64,000 nt of DNA from Bacillota bacterium (GTDB lineage: Bacteria > Bacillota > Clostridia > Lachnospirales > Lachnospiraceae): the NCBI GenBank assembly GCA_023418475.1, contig JAEZZO010000033.1, positions 124,001 through 188,000 of the forward strand, read 5' to 3'. Below are positions 9,362-17,158 of this stretch, piece by piece (the first letter of the stretch is position 1; each line of letters opens with the position of its first letter). A program made the position numbers and the translations under genes. The notes under the pieces were generated by a model. The model saw only the letters and a program-made list of their open reading frames with translations, ran no database searches and was not told where the DNA came from.

Positions 9362-9406
9362 GGTAATTGCGAAAGAACTTATCAAAGATAAGCTTTCGCA
9401 ATTATC
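9362..9406. repeat. Short palindrome sharing its tips with the 137-bp repeat family
   Basis: TAATTGCGAAAG (9364) and CTTTCGCAATTA (9393) form a hairpin with an inner CTTATC/GATAAG stem. The ends match the termini of the larger repeats at 57811 and 61803. It lies between the ClpX-like and zinc-ribbon genes and may act as a processing site or weak terminator. Confidence 0.6.
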
Positions 9407-9438
9407 AAAAAGAGAGGGAACGATTAAAGGAGATAACG

Positions 9439-9720
9439 ATGTCATTTATTGATCGTCTGTTTTTATACAAGGAAAAAGAGCACACCGGAAAAAGTACTTC
9501 TTCTGACAGCGGAATAGATAAACAGCAGCTAGAGGATACGGATACAGGGAAGAGGACGAAAACGGATGAAGCGGAAGCTTTCAGTACAGCACCGGAGGAA
9601 GAAGTCTATGAGGTGCTGGAAAGAGAAATCCTTCCTGCTAAAATCATTTGCCCGGATTGCGGCGGAATTACTTTGGAGGGCTTGGATTTTTGTGATAAAT
9701 GCGGTGGAGAACTGCTTTAA
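9439..9720 (+). CDS. Small zinc-ribbon protein
   Basis: The start at 9439 follows AAAGGAG at good spacing and gives 93 residues; a longer reading from 9367 would run through the palindrome and lacks a ribosome site. The N-terminus is MSFIDRLFLYKEKE, the middle is acidic and likely disordered (TDEAEAFSTAPEEEV), and the C-terminus is a zinc ribbon with CPDCGG and CDKCGG. It lies 90 bases after the ClpX-like gene and could be co-transcribed with it. An adaptor role for that unfoldase is conceivable but unsupported beyond position. No family name is recognised. Confidence 0.75.
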   Translation: MSFIDRLFLYKEKEHTGKSTSSDSGIDKQQLEDTDTGKRTKTDEAEAFSTAPEEEVYEVLEREILPAKIICPDCGGITLEGLDFCDKCGGELL

Positions 9721-9737
9721 TGTGCTAAAGATTAATA

Positions 9738-9766
9738 TTGACAAATGTTTTTTTCAAGGTTATTAT
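9738..9766 (+). promoter_or_regulatory. Promoter of livJ
   Basis: TTGACA (9738-9743) and TATTAT (9761-9766) lie 17 bases apart, about 100 bases upstream of the lipoprotein start codon. Confidence 0.7.
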
Positions 9767-9774
9767 ATATGCAG

Positions 9775-9838
9775 AATAAAGGCGTTCAGGGTATGGGGCA
9801 GATTCTATTTTCTGTTCTCTCAAATTGAACGCTTTATT
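9775..9838 (+). promoter_or_regulatory. Leader hairpin before livJ
   Basis: AATAAAGGCGTTCA and TGAACGCTTTATT pair with one bulge across a 37-base interior, immediately downstream of the promoter's expected transcript start. It may stabilise the abundant binding-protein mRNA or act in attenuation. No known riboswitch class is recognised. Confidence 0.5.
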
Positions 9839-9875
9839 TATGAATACCAGATACCATTAATTAGGAGGAGAAATT

Positions 9876-11039
9876 ATGAGAAATTTGAAAAAGGCTTTAT
9901 GCGCAGTATTGACATTAAGCTTAGTGGCTGCCAGTTTTTCAGCATGCGGAACTAAAGTATCATCAAAAAATGATAAGTTTTATATCGGCGGAATAGGACC
10001 AGTTACCGGAGACGCTGCAGTTTATGGAAAAAGTGTTAAAAACGGCGCTGATCTTGCAGTGAAAGAAATTAACGCAGCGGGTGGAATTAATGGGACACAG
10101 ATTGAGTTCATGTTCGAAGATGATGAAGCAGATGGTGAAAAATCTCTTAATGCATATAACACATTAAAGGACAAGGGTATGAAAGTCCTGATGGGAACTG
10201 TTACTTCTGGTGCATGTGCATCTGTAATTGAGAAGACGAATGAAGATAATATGTTTCAATTAACTCCGTCTGCATCTTCTACGGATGTTCTGAAATATGG
10301 TAATTGCTTCCAAGTGTGTTTTACGGATCCTAACCAGGGTATTGCATCTGCTCAGTATATAGGTCAGAATGCTGTAGCTAAGAAGGTAGCCGTAATCTAT
10401 GACAGCTCAGATATTTATTCATCAGGTATAGAAGAAAAATTTGTGCAAGAAGCAAAAAATCAGAACATAGAGATCGTAGCAACAGAAGCTTTTACAGCTG
10501 ACAGCAAGTCCGATTTCTCCGTACAGCTTCAGAAAGCAAAGGATGCCGGCGCAGAACTTGTATTCCTTCCGATCTATTACAAAGAGGCAACATTAATTCT
10601 TCAACAGTCCTCCGATCTTGGATATAAACCTATTTTCTTTGGCTGTGATGGACTGGATGGTATTCTTGGCGTTGAAAACTTTAATAAATCCTTAGCAGAG
10701 GGTGTAATGCTTCTTACTCCTTTTGCAGCAGATGCAAAAGATGATAAGACTGTTAAATTTGTTGAAGATTACAAGGCTGCTTACAAAAAAGAAATACCTA
10801 ATCAGTTTGCAGCGGATGCATATGATGCAATCTATATCATTAAGGCAGCAATTGAAAAAGGCAGTGTAACAAAGGATATGAGTATCGCTGATATTAGTAA
10901 GGCATTAAAGACAGCTATGACACAGATCAGTGTAGATGGTTTGACAGGCGAAGGAATGACCTGGGCTGCTACAGGTGAAGTAAACAAGGCTCCAAGAGCG
11001 GTTGTTATTAAAGACGGAGCTTATGTATCTGCACAGTAA
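9876..11039 (+). CDS. livJ: Branched-chain amino acid ABC transporter, substrate-binding lipoprotein
   Basis: The 387-residue protein has a lipoprotein signal (basic MRNLKK, hydrophobic stretch, lipobox ASFSAC with Cys25), so it is anchored outside the membrane. Mature motifs fit the LivJ/LivK periplasmic-binding fold: YIGGIGPVTGDAAVYG, NAAGGINGTQIE, MGTVTSGAC and QFAADAYDAIYI. It binds leucine, isoleucine, valine or related ligands and delivers them to LivHM. The ATG follows AGGAGGAG. It has its own promoter and is separated from livH by about 300 bases with a hairpin, allowing more of it to be made than the membrane parts. Confidence 0.95.
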   Translation: MRNLKKALCAVLTLSLVAASFSACGTKVSSKNDKFYIGGIGPVTGDAAVYGKSVKNGADLAVKEINAAGGINGTQIEFMFEDDEADGEKSLNAYNTLKDKGMKVLMGTVTSGACASVIEKTNEDNMFQLTPSASSTDVLKYGNCFQVCFTDPNQGIASAQYIGQNAVAKKVAVIYDSSDIYSSGIEEKFVQEAKNQNIEIVATEAFTADSKSDFSVQLQKAKDAGAELVFLPIYYKEATLILQQSSDLGYKPIFFGCDGLDGILGVENFNKSLAEGVMLLTPFAADAKDDKTVKFVEDYKAAYKKEIPNQFAADAYDAIYIIKAAIEKGSVTKDMSIADISKALKTAMTQISVDGLTGEGMTWAATGEVNKAPRAVVIKDGAYVSAQ

Positions 11040-11082
11040 TTTATAGACGATAAAATTCTATATCTATCCTTTAGAGGAAAAT

Positions 11083-11118
11083 GCAGAGGGGTGCTAGAGA
11101 AGCGTCCCTCTGTTAATT
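11083..11118 (+). terminator. Hairpin after livJ
   Basis: CAGAGGG (11084) pairs with CCCTCTG (11106). The following TTAATTT tract is short, so termination may be partial and let some transcripts continue into livHMGF. Confidence 0.55.
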
Positions 11119-11205
11119 TCCGATATATTTGGAAATTGTTTCAATATAAGCGACAATTTACAATGTTTTAGGAATTAAATATGAATATTTGATACCAGTT
11201 TTAAG

Positions 11206-11234
11206 TTGTAACACTACTTGTACTATGATATAAT
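11206..11234 (+). promoter_or_regulatory. Internal promoter for livHMGF
   Basis: TTGTAA (11206-11211) and TATAAT (11229-11234) are 17 bases apart. The predicted transcript has a leader of about 100 bases before livH. Confidence 0.7.
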
Positions 11235-11242
11235 CTTTTTGC

Positions 11243-11329
11243 TGGTCATCTGATAATACATGATATCCAGAGCGAAAAGTATCTCTGGAGGATGAGACCA
11301 TTCAAAATATCTTGCATGCCGCGGCATGC
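11243..11329 (+). promoter_or_regulatory. Structured leader upstream of livH
   Basis: TGGTCATC (11243) pairs with GATGAGACCA (11291) around an inner hairpin TCCAGAG/CTCTGGA (11266-11289). A perfect 16-base palindrome, 11314-11329, follows just before the start codon. The 304 bases between livJ and livH hold only this leader, the preceding hairpin and the promoter. No known RNA class is recognised. Confidence 0.5.
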
Positions 11330-11343
11330 CAATGGGGGTAGTT

Positions 11344-12225
11344 ATGAGCTTCATTTCTTATTTAATAAAAGGACTAAGCCTTGGAAGTGTATATTCCATT
11401 ATCGCACTTGGATATACAATGGTTTATGGTATTGCGAAGATGTTGAACTTCGCACATGGTGATGTCATCATGGTAGGCGGATATGTTATCTTTATTATGA
11501 TGAGTACCAATGGAGTAAATCCATTGCTCGCTGTGTTGATTTCGATCATATTCTGCACGATATTGGGTGTGACAATTGAGCGCGTTGCATATAAACCACT
11601 TAGAAAAGCATCATCACTTGCGGTACTTATTACTGCAATCGGCGTCAGCTATTTGCTGCAAAACCTTGCACTGATAACATTTGGTGCAGATTCAAAATCC
11701 TTTACGTCAGTAATAGCACTTCCGGCATTAAAGCTTGCCGGTGGTAAGCTTACCATATCGGGTGAAACAATTATTACCATTCCGGTATGTATCATTATTA
11801 TGATAGCATTGACAATCTTTATTAAGAAGTCCAAAACAGGACGCGGTATGCTTGCTGTTTCTGAGGATAAGGACGCTGCGGTACTGATGGGTGTCAATGT
11901 AAATAAAACAATAGCGATAACATTTGCGATAGGTTCTGCACTGGCTGCAATAGCAAGTGCGCTTATGTTTTCAGCTTATCCGTCTCTTACCTCTACTTCG
12001 GGAGGAATGCCTGGAATTAAAGCGTTTGTCGCTGCGGTTCTTGGTGGTATCGGTTCAATACCCGGAGCAATGATCGGCGGTATTTTACTTGGTATTGTAG
12101 AAATTCTTGGTCGTGCCTATATTTCATCACAGCTTGCGGATGCAATTGTATTTCTAATCCTTATTATTGTACTTCTTGTGAAACCGACAGGAATTCTGGG
12201 CAAGAAGATGAATGAGAAAGTGTAG
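11344..12225 (+). CDS. livH: Branched-chain amino acid ABC transporter permease LivH
   Basis: The start at 11344 is preferred because GGGGG lies five bases upstream and the protein then begins MSFISYLIKGLSLGS like other LivH proteins; an ATG at 11326 would overlap the leader palindrome. The 293 residues form about eight membrane segments. Family marks are ALGYTMVYGIAKMLNFAHGD near the N-terminus and AAVLGGIGSIPGAMIGG near residue 230. It pairs with LivM as the channel of the importer. Its stop codon lies next to the livM ribosome site. Confidence 0.95.
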   Translation: MSFISYLIKGLSLGSVYSIIALGYTMVYGIAKMLNFAHGDVIMVGGYVIFIMMSTNGVNPLLAVLISIIFCTILGVTIERVAYKPLRKASSLAVLITAIGVSYLLQNLALITFGADSKSFTSVIALPALKLAGGKLTISGETIITIPVCIIIMIALTIFIKKSKTGRGMLAVSEDKDAAVLMGVNVNKTIAITFAIGSALAAIASALMFSAYPSLTSTSGGMPGIKAFVAAVLGGIGSIPGAMIGGILLGIVEILGRAYISSQLADAIVFLILIIVLLVKPTGILGKKMNEKV

Positions 12226-12234
12226 GTGGCCAAA

Positions 12235-13320
12235 ATGAATGGTGTTGGTAAAGCAATGAGTAAATTTAATAAAAATACCCGTGTGAATATCATAACAGTG
12301 GGTGCGATTGTTTTAGTTTATATAGTCTGTCAGCTATTAATATCAGCAGGAGTAATATCCAATCTGTTACAGGGACTCTTAGTACCGATTTGCTATTATT
12401 CTATTCTGGCAGTATCCCTCAATCTTACGGTAGGTATTCTGGGCGAATTAAGTCTTGGACATGCAGGCTTTATGTGCATTGGTGCATTTTTGGGCGCTTT
12501 TTTCTCAAACTGCATGGCAGATAAAATTACGAATGCATTGATCCGTTTTACCTTGGCTATTATAGTAGGAGCAATTTCGGCAGCAATTTTTGGAGCGTTG
12601 ATCGGAGTAGTCGTTCTGAGACTTCGTGGAGATTACCTTGCAATTGTTACCCTGGCTTTTGGTGAAATTATAAAAAACTTTATTAATGTATTATATATTG
12701 GTATGGATAGCAGGGGACTTCATTTTTCCATGAAGGATGCGGCATCCTTAAATCTTGTTGAAAATGGAAAGGTAATCGTGAACGGAGCCAAGGGTATTAC
12801 CGGAACGCCTCATAATACCACCTTTACGATTGCTACCTTATTATTGATTATCACGTATCTCCTGATCGTGAATTTAATTCATTCCCGTTCAGGCCGTGCT
12901 ATCATGGCAATTAGAGATAACAGAATTGCAGCTGAATCAGTAGGAATTGATATTACGAAATTTAAGATACTTGCTTTTACAATATCAGCAGCACTGGCTG
13001 GTGTTGCTGGTGTATTGTATTCTCATAATATATCGAGCTTAGTTGCCACACCGAAGAATTTTGGTTATAATATGTCAATTATGATTTTGGTTTTTGTGGT
13101 ACTTGGTGGTATTGGTAATATCAGAGGTTCTATTATCGCGGCAATGATTTTAACGGTACTTCCCGAATATCTCCGTTTCATGAAGGATTACCGAATGTTG
13201 ATTTATGCGATCGTATTAATCGTGATGATGATTGTAAACTGGAATCCTACTTGTATTGCATTTCGTAAAAATCACAAATTAAAAAATATCTTTCTTAAAA
13301 GAGCAAGGGAGGAGGCTTAA
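12235..13320 (+). CDS. livM: Branched-chain amino acid ABC transporter permease LivM
   Basis: The ATG at 12235 follows AGGTGG with five bases spacing, and that site overlaps the livH stop; an in-frame GTG at 12226 has no site of its own. The 361-residue protein has about nine membrane segments. Motifs include NLTVGILGELSLGHAGFM, VVLRLRGDYLAIVTLAFGE, IRDNRIAAESVGID (the ATPase coupling loop) and VLGGIGNIRGSI. It is the second channel subunit. The C-terminus is basic. It is tightly coupled to livG, with three bases between stop and start. Confidence 0.95.
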   Translation: MNGVGKAMSKFNKNTRVNIITVGAIVLVYIVCQLLISAGVISNLLQGLLVPICYYSILAVSLNLTVGILGELSLGHAGFMCIGAFLGAFFSNCMADKITNALIRFTLAIIVGAISAAIFGALIGVVVLRLRGDYLAIVTLAFGEIIKNFINVLYIGMDSRGLHFSMKDAASLNLVENGKVIVNGAKGITGTPHNTTFTIATLLLIITYLLIVNLIHSRSGRAIMAIRDNRIAAESVGIDITKFKILAFTISAALAGVAGVLYSHNISSLVATPKNFGYNMSIMILVFVVLGGIGNIRGSIIAAMILTVLPEYLRFMKDYRMLIYAIVLIVMMIVNWNPTCIAFRKNHKLKNIFLKRAREEA

Positions 13321-13323
13321 ACG

Positions 13324-14082
13324 ATGGCAATGTTATCAGTAACTAATTTAGGCATCTCCTTTGGAGGCTTGCGGGCAGTTGACAATTTTAATATATCGAT
13401 TGAGAAGGGTGAACTATATGGTCTGATTGGACCAAATGGTGCTGGGAAGACAACAGCATTTAATCTTCTGACAGGAGTTTATAAACCGGATACAGGACGT
13501 ATTTTGTTAGATGATGTGAATATTACCGGTCTTAGCACAATTGAAATCAATAAGGCAGGAATAGCTAGAACCTTTCAGAATATACGTCTCTTTAAGGATT
13601 TATCCGTACTGGATAATGTTAAAGTAGGACTTCACAATGATTATAAATATTCTACAATAGCAGGTGTTTTAAGACTTCCGTCATTTTTCAAAACAGAAAG
13701 CCGAATGAATGAACGGGCATATGATATTTTAAAGGTTTTTAACATGGATCAGGAGGCTGATGTTTTATCCTCAAATTTGCCCTACGGTAAACAAAGAAAG
13801 CTGGAGATTGCACGTGCGTTGGCAACGAATCCGAAGCTTTTGCTGCTGGATGAACCGGCGGCAGGAATGAATCCGGCCGAAACAGATGAGCTGATGGAAA
13901 CAATTACAATAATAAGAGAAAAATACCATGTGACGATATTACTGATTGAGCATGATATGAAGCTGGTAGCCGGTATCTGCGAGAAGATTTTCGTATTAAA
14001 CTTTGGTACAGAGCTTGCAAATGGTTTGCCGGGAGAGGTACTTCATAATCCGGAAGTTATTAAAGCATACTTGGGTGAATAA
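13324..14082 (+). CDS. livG: Branched-chain amino acid ABC transporter ATPase LivG
   Basis: The 252-residue ABC ATPase has Walker A GPNGAGKTT (about residues 37-45), ARTFQNIRLF typical of LivG, and Walker B LLLLDEPAAGMNP. The signature region reads SSNLPYGKQRKLEIARAL, where NLPYGKQRK replaces the common LSGGQ form, as is normal for LivG. The switch histidine is in LLIEHDM. It works with LivF as the motor of the importer. The ATG follows GGAGGAGG. Confidence 0.96.
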   Translation: MAMLSVTNLGISFGGLRAVDNFNISIEKGELYGLIGPNGAGKTTAFNLLTGVYKPDTGRILLDDVNITGLSTIEINKAGIARTFQNIRLFKDLSVLDNVKVGLHNDYKYSTIAGVLRLPSFFKTESRMNERAYDILKVFNMDQEADVLSSNLPYGKQRKLEIARALATNPKLLLLDEPAAGMNPAETDELMETITIIREKYHVTILLIEHDMKLVAGICEKIFVLNFGTELANGLPGEVLHNPEVIKAYLGE

Positions 14083-14200
14083 TTTTCATTACAGAAAACA
14101 GGATAAGATTGTGGAACAACCTAAAAGAACCACCTAAAACAAGTGGGAGGTCGTCCAAAAAGGGCGTTATCCCTCCTTAATGAGCAAGGAGATTATAGAT

Positions 14201-14911
14201 ATGGCCATGCTGGAAATAAAGAATTTACAGGTGTATTATGGAGTCATACAGGCGATTAAGAAAGTATCCTTTGAGGTCAATGAGGGGGAAGTAATAGCAC
14301 TCATTGGAGCAAATGGTGCTGGAAAAACGACGATATTACAGACAATTACAGGACTTATTCAGGCGAAGAATGGGGAAGTATTATTCGAAGGTACCGATCT
14401 TCAGAAAATACCGGCACATAAGATTGTATCACACGGAATAGCACATGTTCCGGAAGGCAGGCGTGTGTTTTCACAGCTTACTGTTTATGATAATCTTTTG
14501 ATGGGTGCGTTTACACGCAAGGATCAGACAGAAATAGCACAATCCTTAGAGAATGTATATAAAAGATTTCCAAGACTGAAAGAACGTAAAGGCCAGCTGG
14601 CAGGTACTTTAAGCGGTGGTGAGCAGCAGATGCTTGCAATGGGACGTGCACTTATGTCTCATCCAAGAATTATACTAATGGATGAACCGTCCATGGGTCT
14701 TTCTCCCATTTTGGTAGAAGAGATTTTTGATATTATAAAGAGTATCAGTAAAAGCGGTACAACTGTCCTGCTAGTTGAGCAGAATGCGAAGAAGGCACTT
14801 GGTATTGCAGACCGTGCTTATGTTCTGGAGACAGGTAAAATAGTCCTGGAAGGTAATGCAAAGGAATTAATGAATGATGAATCCGTCAAAAAGGCATATT
14901 TAGGAGAATAA
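14201..14911 (+). CDS. livF: Branched-chain amino acid ABC transporter ATPase LivF
   Basis: The start at 14201 follows AAGGAG at nine bases; the ATG at 14207 is also possible, while 14180 precedes the ribosome site. The 236-residue ATPase has Walker A GANGAGKTT, HVPEGRRVFSQLTVYDNL typical of LivF, signature LSGGEQQML and Walker B RIILMDEPSMGLSP. It completes the livJHMGF importer. It is separated from livG by a 118-base gap that can fold into small hairpins (CCAC/GTGG near 14132), unlike the tight spacing elsewhere in the operon. Confidence 0.95.
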   Translation: MAMLEIKNLQVYYGVIQAIKKVSFEVNEGEVIALIGANGAGKTTILQTITGLIQAKNGEVLFEGTDLQKIPAHKIVSHGIAHVPEGRRVFSQLTVYDNLLMGAFTRKDQTEIAQSLENVYKRFPRLKERKGQLAGTLSGGEQQMLAMGRALMSHPRIILMDEPSMGLSPILVEEIFDIIKSISKSGTTVLLVEQNAKKALGIADRAYVLETGKIVLEGNAKELMNDESVKKAYLGE

Positions 14912-14971
14912 TTCATGAGGAGCGCATTTATGGAAAGCCTCACGTAAATTCATTTGATTTTATGTATTCAT

Positions 14972-15006
14972 GACAAGTGAACTGGCTTACCCGTCCACTT
15001 GTTTTA
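14972..15006 (+). terminator. Terminator of the liv operon
   Basis: ACAAGTG (14973) pairs with CACTTGT (14996), followed by TTTTAG. Confidence 0.65.
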
Positions 15007-15038
15007 GTATTACATATATAGTCTTTTGGTGGCAGAGT

Positions 15039-15054
15039 AAGTTAATATTAACTT
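15039..15054. promoter_or_regulatory. Perfect 16-base AT-rich palindrome (operator candidate)
   Basis: AAGTTAATATTAACTT is fully self-complementary and lies 27 bases upstream of the next start codon. It may be a protein-binding site; the regulator is unknown. Confidence 0.35.
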
Positions 15055-15081
15055 GTCAGGAAGACGGAATGAGAGGTAGAT

Positions 15082-15705
15082 ATGAATAAATATGTGATTA
15101 CAGTAGCACGAGGTTATGGCAGCGGAGGACGTACGATCGGAAAAATGTTATCGGAGCAGCTGGGTATTCCCTATTATGACAGGGATCTTCTAAGACTCGC
15201 TTCTGATGAAAGCGGTATCAATGAGCAGCTATTTGCCAAAGCAGATGAAAAACTGAAGAAAAGCCTTCTATTTAATATAGCAAGCAAAGTATATAAGGGA
15301 GAGATAATTCCTCCGGACAGTGATGATTTTGTTTCAAACGATAATTTATTTAATTATCAGGCGAAGATTATCAAAGAATTGGCGGATACACAATCCTGCA
15401 TCATTATAGGACGTTGTGCGGATTTTGTATTAAAGGATTATGATAATGTAATTAAGGTATTTGTCCACGCGCCAAAGGATGATTGTATCAAAAATGTGCA
15501 GGAATTAACCGGCAGATCAGAAAAAGAAATAGAGAAGCAAATTACTTCAATTGATAAACACAGATCAGAGTATTATAAATACTATACAGGCCGGGACTGG
15601 GATGCAGCGAAAAATTATGACCTCTGTTTAAACAGCAGTCATCTCGGATTCCAGAAGTGTGTGGATATTGTAAAGGCTTATCTTGATATACGCTTTGCAA
15701 AATAA
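15082..15705 (+). CDS. Cytidylate-kinase-like family protein
   Basis: The 207-residue protein begins ITVARGYGSGGRTIGKML, a P-loop variant seen in the cytidylate kinase-like family (Pfam PF13189 type) rather than the GPAGSGKST of true Cmk. Next are YYDRDLLRLA, CIIIGRCADFVL and VFVHAPKDDCI, all at the usual family positions. These proteins are common in Clostridia and are presumed nucleotide kinases, but their physiological substrate is not established. The start follows GAGAGG. A terminator follows, so it is probably transcribed alone. Confidence 0.88.
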   Translation: MNKYVITVARGYGSGGRTIGKMLSEQLGIPYYDRDLLRLASDESGINEQLFAKADEKLKKSLLFNIASKVYKGEIIPPDSDDFVSNDNLFNYQAKIIKELADTQSCIIIGRCADFVLKDYDNVIKVFVHAPKDDCIKNVQELTGRSEKEIEKQITSIDKHRSEYYKYYTGRDWDAAKNYDLCLNSSHLGFQKCVDIVKAYLDIRFAK

Positions 15706-15737
15706 GCGGAAGACGAATAGAATTAGACAACCATGGA

Positions 15738-15785
15738 AAGAGACTATCGCAGAACTTCATAAATTTGCATAGTCTCTTATTTTGC
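15738..15785 (+). terminator. Rho-independent terminator
   Basis: AAGAGACTAT (15738) pairs with ATAGTCTCTT (15769), followed by ATTTTG. Confidence 0.8.
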
Positions 15786-15833
15786 CCTAAGGTTACAGTT
15801 CACCGTATATGATTATAAATAAATCAATTGGTA

Positions 15834-15862
15834 TTGATTAGGTTACAATAATATGTTATACT
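15834..15862 (+). promoter_or_regulatory. Promoter of the aminotransferase operon
   Basis: TTGATT (15834-15839) and TATACT (15857-15862) are 17 bases apart, 47 bases upstream of the start codon. Confidence 0.65.
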
Positions 15863-15908
15863 TTACAGCAAAATTTAGATGGAATAATGTCCGGAAAAGA
15901 GGTATACA

Positions 15909-17111
15909 ATGATTTCAGATAAGATGGTTGGATTGGTAAAGAATAGCTCTGTGATCAGGGCTATGTTTGAGGAAGGGAAACGTCTGGCAGGCATCTATGG
16001 TGCTGAGAATGTATTTGACTTCAGCTTGGGTAATCCAAGCGTAGAACCGCCCATTGAGATTAAAGAAGCGCTTCTTCAAATACTGGAAGAAGAAAGCCCT
16101 AACCTGGTGCATGGTTATATGAATAATTCCGGTTACGAGGATGTAAGAAAGACCATTGCAGAAGCCATAAACCGTAAGTTTGTTACCTCTTTTCAGGAAG
16201 AAAATATTATTATGACAGTAGGTGCAGCCGGCGGATTAAATGTAATTCTAAAATCGATACTCAACCCGGGAGATGAAGTAATTGTATTTGCGCCTTTCTT
16301 CGGAGAATATAGGAATTACATCAGTAATTTTGATGGACAGTTGGTGGCGATATCTCCCAATACGGTAGATTTTCAACCTAATTTAGCAGAATTTGAAGAG
16401 AAGATTTCAGAGAAGACAAAAGCAGTAATTGTTAATACGCCAAATAATCCGACAGGTGTAGTCTATTCTGAGAATACAATCAAGCATCTGGCAAAGATCA
16501 TGAACAGAAAGCAGAAGGAATTACATACCTCTATTTTCTTGATTGCGGATGAGCCTTACCGGGAATTAGCATATGATGGTGTGGAGGTTCCATATCTGAC
16601 GAGATATTATGATAATACAATCGTTGGTTATTCCTTCAGTAAATCACTTTCTCTTCCCGGAGAAAGAATCGGATATCTGGTAATTCCGAAGGAAGTGGAT
16701 GATTTTAATGATTTGATACAGGCGGTTAATGTCGCAAATCGAATTCTTGGATATGTGAATGCCCCTTCCTTAATTCAAAGAGCAGTTGCAAGATGCATTG
16801 ATGCAAAGGTTGATGTAGAAATATACAATCGTAACAGAGAACTCCTCTATAATAGTCTTATATCCTACGGATACAGGTGTGTGAAGCCACAGGGGGCATT
16901 TTATCTGTTTGTCGAAGCATTGGAAGAGGATGATAAAATATTTGCAGAGAAAGCAAAGGCGCATAACCTTTTAATTGTTCCGGGATCATCTTTTGGGTGC
17001 CCGGGATACTGCCGCATCGCATATTGTGTGGATTACGCTATGATTGAAAGATCTTTGCCTAAATTTAAAAAATTAGCAGAGGAATATGGAGTATCATCCT
17101 ATTCTATTTAA
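15909..17111 (+). CDS. Class I/II PLP-dependent aminotransferase
   Basis: The 400-residue fold-type I aminotransferase has NTPNNPTGVVYS around residue 180, LIADEPYRELAYD with the aspartate that contacts the pyridine nitrogen, and GYSFSKSLSLPGERIGY with the lysine that forms the Schiff base. It belongs to the aspartate/aromatic aminotransferase superfamily; substrate choice cannot be read with confidence. The C-terminal GCPGYCRIAYCV holds the carboxylate-binding arginine. It is followed after 47 bases by hisC, so the two aminotransferases probably share a transcript. Confidence 0.9.
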   Translation: MISDKMVGLVKNSSVIRAMFEEGKRLAGIYGAENVFDFSLGNPSVEPPIEIKEALLQILEEESPNLVHGYMNNSGYEDVRKTIAEAINRKFVTSFQEENIIMTVGAAGGLNVILKSILNPGDEVIVFAPFFGEYRNYISNFDGQLVAISPNTVDFQPNLAEFEEKISEKTKAVIVNTPNNPTGVVYSENTIKHLAKIMNRKQKELHTSIFLIADEPYRELAYDGVEVPYLTRYYDNTIVGYSFSKSLSLPGERIGYLVIPKEVDDFNDLIQAVNVANRILGYVNAPSLIQRAVARCIDAKVDVEIYNRNRELLYNSLISYGYRCVKPQGAFYLFVEALEEDDKIFAEKAKAHNLLIVPGSSFGCPGYCRIAYCVDYAMIERSLPKFKKLAEEYGVSSYSI

Positions 17112-17158
17112 AGAAAGGAAAATGTATCAGCAAACCGGTCTGATGCAAGTACAAATGT

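Noticed and set aside
9566..9955. 129-codon plus-strand frame across the livJ promoter
   Set aside because: It overlaps the zinc-ribbon gene and the livJ start in another frame and crosses the promoter and hairpin; no ribosome site.
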